64,000 nt of DNA from Spirosoma fluviale (lineage in GTDB: Bacteria; Bacteroidota; Bacteroidia; Cytophagales; Spirosomataceae), in assembly GCA_945883625.1 (NCBI GenBank), contig CAMCXW010000007.1, positions 1 through 64,000 of the forward strand, written 5' to 3'. This document shows positions 61,137-64,000 of the stretch, in pieces. Position numbers and translations under genes: made by a program. The notes under the pieces are model-generated. The model was given only the letters and a program-made list of their open reading frames with translations. It did no database searches and was not told the origin of the DNA. How positions within the stretch are numbered: the first letter of the stretch is position 1; every line of letters starts with the position of its first letter.

Positions 61137-61832
61137 ATGTGGGTTATTATTCAAAAAGAATTTAAGGCATTTTTCAGTTCGTTCATTGGCTTAGGCGTCA
61201 TGGTGGCTTTTTATGTGCTATTGAGTCTGTATGTTTGGTATCTGACTGGAAATATTTTGGAGTTTGGTTTTGCAGAACTAACCGTATTTTTCGATTTGAA
61301 TCCCTGGTTCTTTTTGTTTTTTATTCCTGCTTTAGCCATGCGTTCTTTTGCGGAGGAGTTCGAGTTAAAAACATTTGATTTATTGCGCAGCTTGCCTATT
61401 TCGATGGAATCGATCACCTTAGGTAAATTGTTTGGATTATTTTTCGTGGTGATCGTTGTTCTATTACCTACGGCAGTTTTTGTTTATTCGATAGGCCAAC
61501 TGGGCAATCCGTTAGGCAATTATGATGCTTCGTTAGTTGCAGGTGGCTATATCAGTATTCTCCTACTTTGTTTTTCATTTATATCGCTTAGCTGTTTAGC
61601 GTCTGCTTTAGTTGAAAAACAAGCACTCGCATTTGTGCTCGGTGTATTTTTTAATTTTGTTTGTTGGCAAGTCCCTCAAGAACTCCCTTCCCTCGAATCC
61701 ATTTCTCTTTTTGAACATTACCGTGTGATCAGTAAAGGAGTACTAGAATTAGGTAGTATAAGCTTTTTTGTTGGTTTTAACCTAGTTGTTTTTGCGCTGA
61801 TTCAGTTGCGCTTGAAGTTGAAATTTCGTTAA
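61137..61832 (+). CDS. ABC-2 permease, GldF-like
   Basis: 231-residue integral membrane protein of the ABC-2 type; best match in sequence and length is the gliding protein GldF. About six hydrophobic segments. The loop MRSFAEEFELKTFDLLRSLP (about 63-82) matches the conserved MRxFAEE element of that family, and GNPLGNYDA is also typical. gldG, which usually follows gldF, is absent; the next gene, on the opposite strand, is an ABC ATPase (four-base stop overlap). It is the last gene of the pseudo-DHOase operon. Name is tentative; a generic ABC-2 permease is possible. Confidence 0.78.
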   Translation: MWVIIQKEFKAFFSSFIGLGVMVAFYVLLSLYVWYLTGNILEFGFAELTVFFDLNPWFFLFFIPALAMRSFAEEFELKTFDLLRSLPISMESITLGKLFGLFFVVIVVLLPTAVFVYSIGQLGNPLGNYDASLVAGGYISILLLCFSFISLSCLASALVEKQALAFVLGVFFNFVCWQVPQELPSLESISLFEHYRVISKGVLELGSISFFVGFNLVVFALIQLRLKLKFR

Positions 61833-62449
61833 TTTTTAAAATCAACGATGGCTATCTGGTGATCACATAGCCCAATTTCTAAGGCTTCATTCGAAGCGAT
61901 GAATATCAATTTAGATCTATTTTCAGAGAGTTTGGCGATAAACCATTTTTTGGCTTGTTCGTCTAGATTTGAGGTTGGTTCGTCTAGGCAAAGAATTGGT
62001 CGTGGAGAAAGGAGTGCACAGGCCAATTTAATTTTTTGCCGCATGCCTGATGAATAATTTTTGATCAATTTTCCCTTTCCTGGGCTTAATTCCATGTATT
62101 TTTCGAAGCTGAGTAGGTCTAGTTCGGCAGGTATGAATCCGAGATTTTGAAGAAAAACGATTAATTCATTTAGCGTGTACTCTTCGATAACGTCCACATA
62201 GGGAGCTGCAAAGGCAATATATTGATGTGCCTTATCTGTTGGAATGCTCGTTCCATCAGTTTGAAAAAACTCAACTTTCCCGTGGGTAGGTAATGAAAAT
62301 TGGGCTAAAATCTTTAATAAGGTGCTTTTTCCGGTGCCATTGGGCCCTACTAGCGCATAAGACTTACCTGAGGAATATGTCCCATGTAGTTTTTTGAAGA
62401 TCCATTCTTTGCGGAATTTTTTCTCAACACCAGTTGCAATGATCTTCAT
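61829..62449 (-). CDS. ABC transporter ATP-binding protein
   Basis: 206-residue ATPase subunit with all motifs: Walker A GPNGTGKST at 35-43, Q-loop, signature YSSGMRQK near 132 and Walker B PILCLDEPTSNLDEQ. Short for an ABC ATPase and lacking obvious extras; the fold resembles CcmA/heme-exporter-like ATPases. It lies seven bases after lpxA and overlaps the convergent GldF-like permease by four bases (palindromic TTAA stop overlap). Whether it pairs with that permease is unknown. Confidence 0.88.
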   Translation of the reverse strand: MKIIATGVEKKFRKEWIFKKLHGTYSSGKSYALVGPNGTGKSTLLKILAQFSLPTHGKVEFFQTDGTSIPTDKAHQYIAFAAPYVDVIEEYTLNELIVFLQNLGFIPAELDLLSFEKYMELSPGKGKLIKNYSSGMRQKIKLACALLSPRPILCLDEPTSNLDEQAKKWFIAKLSENRSKLIFIASNEALEIGLCDHQIAIVDFKN

Positions 62450-62456
62450 AGGCTAT

Positions 62457-63224
62457 TTACCCTTTCATGATACCACGTTCGGAATCGCGAACGAAATTGA
62501 TTATTTCATCGCGGTAGGCCGATGCGGGAATATGTTCTTCGATTTGCGTAAGTGCTTCTTGGTTGTTTAATCCCTTTTGATAAATGTAGCGATAGGTTTC
62601 TTGGATCTCAGCAACTTGCTCATCGCTAAATTCACGTCTACGTAACCCAATGGAATTGATTCCTGCATAGGAAAGTGGTTCACGCCCAGCTTTCGTAAAT
62701 GGTGGTACATCTTTGCGGACTAAAGATCCGCCTGAAATCATGACATGCCGACCAATATGTGCGAATTGGTGTACAGCTGAAGAGCCACCAATGATTGCAT
62801 AATCACCCATAATTACATGGCCAGCTAATTGCACGGCATTTGCTAAAATACAGTGATTGCCGATTTGGCAATCATGAGCTACATGGACATAAGCCATGAT
62901 TAGGCAGTTTTGACCGATCACCGTTTTAAGTTTGTCGGCCGTTCCTCGATTAACCGTTACGCATTCACGAATGGTTGTGTTATCGCCAATCTCAGCAGTT
63001 GTCGTTTCGCCACCAAATTTTAAATCCTGTGGTATCGCTGATATAACGGCACCTGGGAAAATGCGCACATTTTTACCGATTCGGGCTCCTGGATAGATGG
63101 TTACATTGGAACCAATCCACGTTCCGTCTCCTATTTCAACATCAGCATGAATGACTGAAAAAGGCTCAATGGTTACATTGGTGCCAATTTTAGCTTCTGG
63201 ATGGATGACAGAAAGTGTTTGCAT
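62457..63224 (-). CDS. lpxA: UDP-N-acetylglucosamine acyltransferase
   Basis: First committed acyl transfer of lipid A synthesis. 255 aa, a left-handed beta helix of hexapeptide repeats (IGDGTWIGSNVTIYPGA and further) with the catalytic His in YVHVAHDCQIGNH (His117), and a helical C-terminal domain with SIGLRRREFSDEQVAEI. It follows lpxC-fabZ by nine bases and is followed by the ABC ATPase by seven. Confidence 0.96.
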   Translation of the reverse strand: MQTLSVIHPEAKIGTNVTIEPFSVIHADVEIGDGTWIGSNVTIYPGARIGKNVRIFPGAVISAIPQDLKFGGETTTAEIGDNTTIRECVTVNRGTADKLKTVIGQNCLIMAYVHVAHDCQIGNHCILANAVQLAGHVIMGDYAIIGGSSAVHQFAHIGRHVMISGGSLVRKDVPPFTKAGREPLSYAGINSIGLRRREFSDEQVAEIQETYRYIYQKGLNNQEALTQIEEHIPASAYRDEIINFVRDSERGIMKG

Positions 63225-63233
63225 ATAATTTAC

Positions 63234-64000
63234 CTAAGATTTTTTAACAAGACTTGCTGTCATTTCAGCCTCGCATACTACTTGGCCAGAAACGTATGCT
63301 TTACCCATCATTTTGGCAATACCTCGACGAATCGGTGCCGTTAATTCACATTTAAAGATGACGGTATCACCGGGAATGACTGATTTTCGGAATCGGCAGT
63401 TTTCGATGCCAACTAAATAAGGCCAGTAATTTTCGGGATCTGGTACGGAACTTAATACTAAAATACCACCTGTTTGCGCCATCGCCTCGATTTGCATAAC
63501 GCCTGGCATGACCGGATTATTGGGAAAGTGTCCCATGAAATAATTCTCATTCATGGTTACATTTTTCACGCCGATTACACTATTGTCGTCCAAATAAATG
63601 ATTTTATCAATCATTTGAAAAGGATAACGATGGGGGAGTAATTCGTAGATTCGCTGATGTGAGAAGATCGGAGGTTGCTTTTGATCGTAAACAGGAACAT
63701 TATTTTTCTCCGCTTCTAACATTAATTTCTTAATCTTTTTAGCCAATTCTATATTGGATGCATGACCTGGACGGGACGCTAAAATCTGCGCTTTGATCGG
63801 TCGGCCTACTAATGCCAAATCTCCCATCACATCCAATAATTTATGGCGTGCCATTTCATTTGAGTAATGCAAACTGGTATTGTTCATGATACCGGCATCT
63901 TTTGAAATGGAAACTTGTGGTTTGCCTAGAACTTTGGAAATATGACCTAATTCTGCTTCGGTGTAATCGCGATCTGCGATGACAATGGCGTTATTTAAAT
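63234..64000 (-). CDS. lpxC-fabZ: Fused UDP-3-O-acyl-GlcNAc deacetylase / 3-hydroxyacyl-ACP dehydratase, 5' end outside window
   Basis: Bifunctional enzyme of lipid A and fatty-acid synthesis, a fusion typical of Bacteroidota. The frame stays open from the stop at 63234-63236 to the window edge. Visible first is the C-terminal part of LpxC (ARHKLLDVMGDLALVG with the zinc His and catalytic Asp; RPGHASNIELAKKI with the second catalytic His), then FabZ with LPHRYPFQMIDKI, GHFPNNPVMPGVMQIEAMAQTGG (active-site His and Glu). An internal Met at 63885-63887 is not the real start. Followed by lpxA. Confidence 0.95.
   Translation of the reverse strand, partial: LNNAIVIADRDYTEAELGHISKVLGKPQVSISKDAGIMNNTSLHYSNEMARHKLLDVMGDLALVGRPIKAQILASRPGHASNIELAKKIKKLMLEAEKNNVPVYDQKQPPIFSHQRIYELLPHRYPFQMIDKIIYLDDNSVIGVKNVTMNENYFMGHFPNNPVMPGVMQIEAMAQTGGILVLSSVPDPENYWPYLVGIENCRFRKSVIPGDTVIFKCELTAPIRRGIAKMMGKAYVSGQVVCEAEMTASLVKKS

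Noticed and set aside
63800-63900. Suspected loss of a catalytic His in LpxC, where E. coli has GHNIIG and this reads GRPIKA
   Set aside because: The catalytic His lies in the later PGHASN segment, which is intact; the RHK zinc ligand and the GDL Asp are also present.
1-64000. CRISPR arrays, tRNA or rRNA genes, insertion sequences, prophage or integrated islands
   Set aside because: No regularly spaced direct repeats, no cloverleaf or T-loop sequence in the gaps, no transposase, integrase or phage genes; composition is even.

Overview
The window is a 64 kb stretch of chromosome from a Bacteroidota bacterium, most likely of the order Cytophagales. Evidence for the phylum: a full-length sprA (type IX secretion translocon), a GldF-type permease, a fused lpxC-fabZ gene, a fused hisB, a Hc1-type histone-like protein, DUF3822, DUF4286, DUF5683 and DUF4199 families, and promoters of the TTG-N20-TAnnTTTG type with few Shine-Dalgarno sequences. 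The DNA is AT-rich and very compact. I see no rRNA or tRNA gene, insertion sequence, prophage, CRISPR array or integrated island. Genus cannot be fixed from the sequence alone.

Layout. 1-6077: alaS (3' part only), a MerR-type regulator, dprA, pyrE, a NUDIX hydrolase, coaD and a DUF3822 protein. 6178-9474: a YbiT-type ABC-F protein and a GapN-like aldehyde dehydrogenase. 9583-15066: a minus-strand operon queA-ispD-MMPL exporter-MFS exporter-small protein, driven by a promoter at 15138-15169. 15226-21269: photolyase, DUF3108, recA, dnaA and a lipid kinase, with a 415-base AT-rich gap upstream of dnaA. 21327-27488: MaoC-like hydratase, histone H1-like protein, an alpha-oxoamine synthase, gamma-glutamyltransferase, VIT1-type metal transporter and POT peptide transporter. 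27647-31878: parA-parB-DUF5683-dapB-lepB. 31912-37656: RlmI-type methyltransferase, phospholipase C-like protein, rpsT, radC, a 32-residue membrane microprotein, hisB and a DUF937-like membrane protein. 37827-46802: DEAD-box helicase with a structured leader, a shortened methyltransferase-like protein, apaG, ung, DUF4286, a giant FAD/Fe-S D-lactate dehydrogenase-like protein, an orphan MacB-type permease and mdh. 46958-58747: YkvA, tatA, gatA, a LysM lytic transglycosylase, ruvA, sprA and gcvH. 58795-64000: a degenerate dihydroorotase, two DUF4199-type membrane proteins, gldF-like permease, an ABC ATPase, lpxA and lpxC-fabZ (5' part cut off).

How the genes work together. Most are core functions: translation (alaS, gatA, rpsT, queA), replication, repair and recombination (dnaA, recA, ruvA, radC, dprA, phr, ung), chromosome segregation (parAB), envelope synthesis (lpxA, lpxC-fabZ, lepB, lytic transglycosylase, sprA, tatA), and central metabolism (mdh, gapN-like, gcvH, pyrE, dapB, hisB, coaD, ispD). 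Genes are packed tightly, with many tail-to-tail convergent pairs that overlap or share stop codons, and strong bidirectional terminators at other convergent junctions.

I did not find a clear unknown multi-gene system. The items most worth a second look are the riboswitch-like leader before the DEAD-box helicase (37704-37826), an unannotated 32-residue membrane protein with its own promoter box (35087-35185), proteins that have lost canonical active-site motifs (the pseudo-dihydroorotase, the second ATP site of the ABC-F protein, the ELGGK motif of the GapN-like enzyme and the shortened methyltransferase), and the repeat-rich dnaA upstream region.
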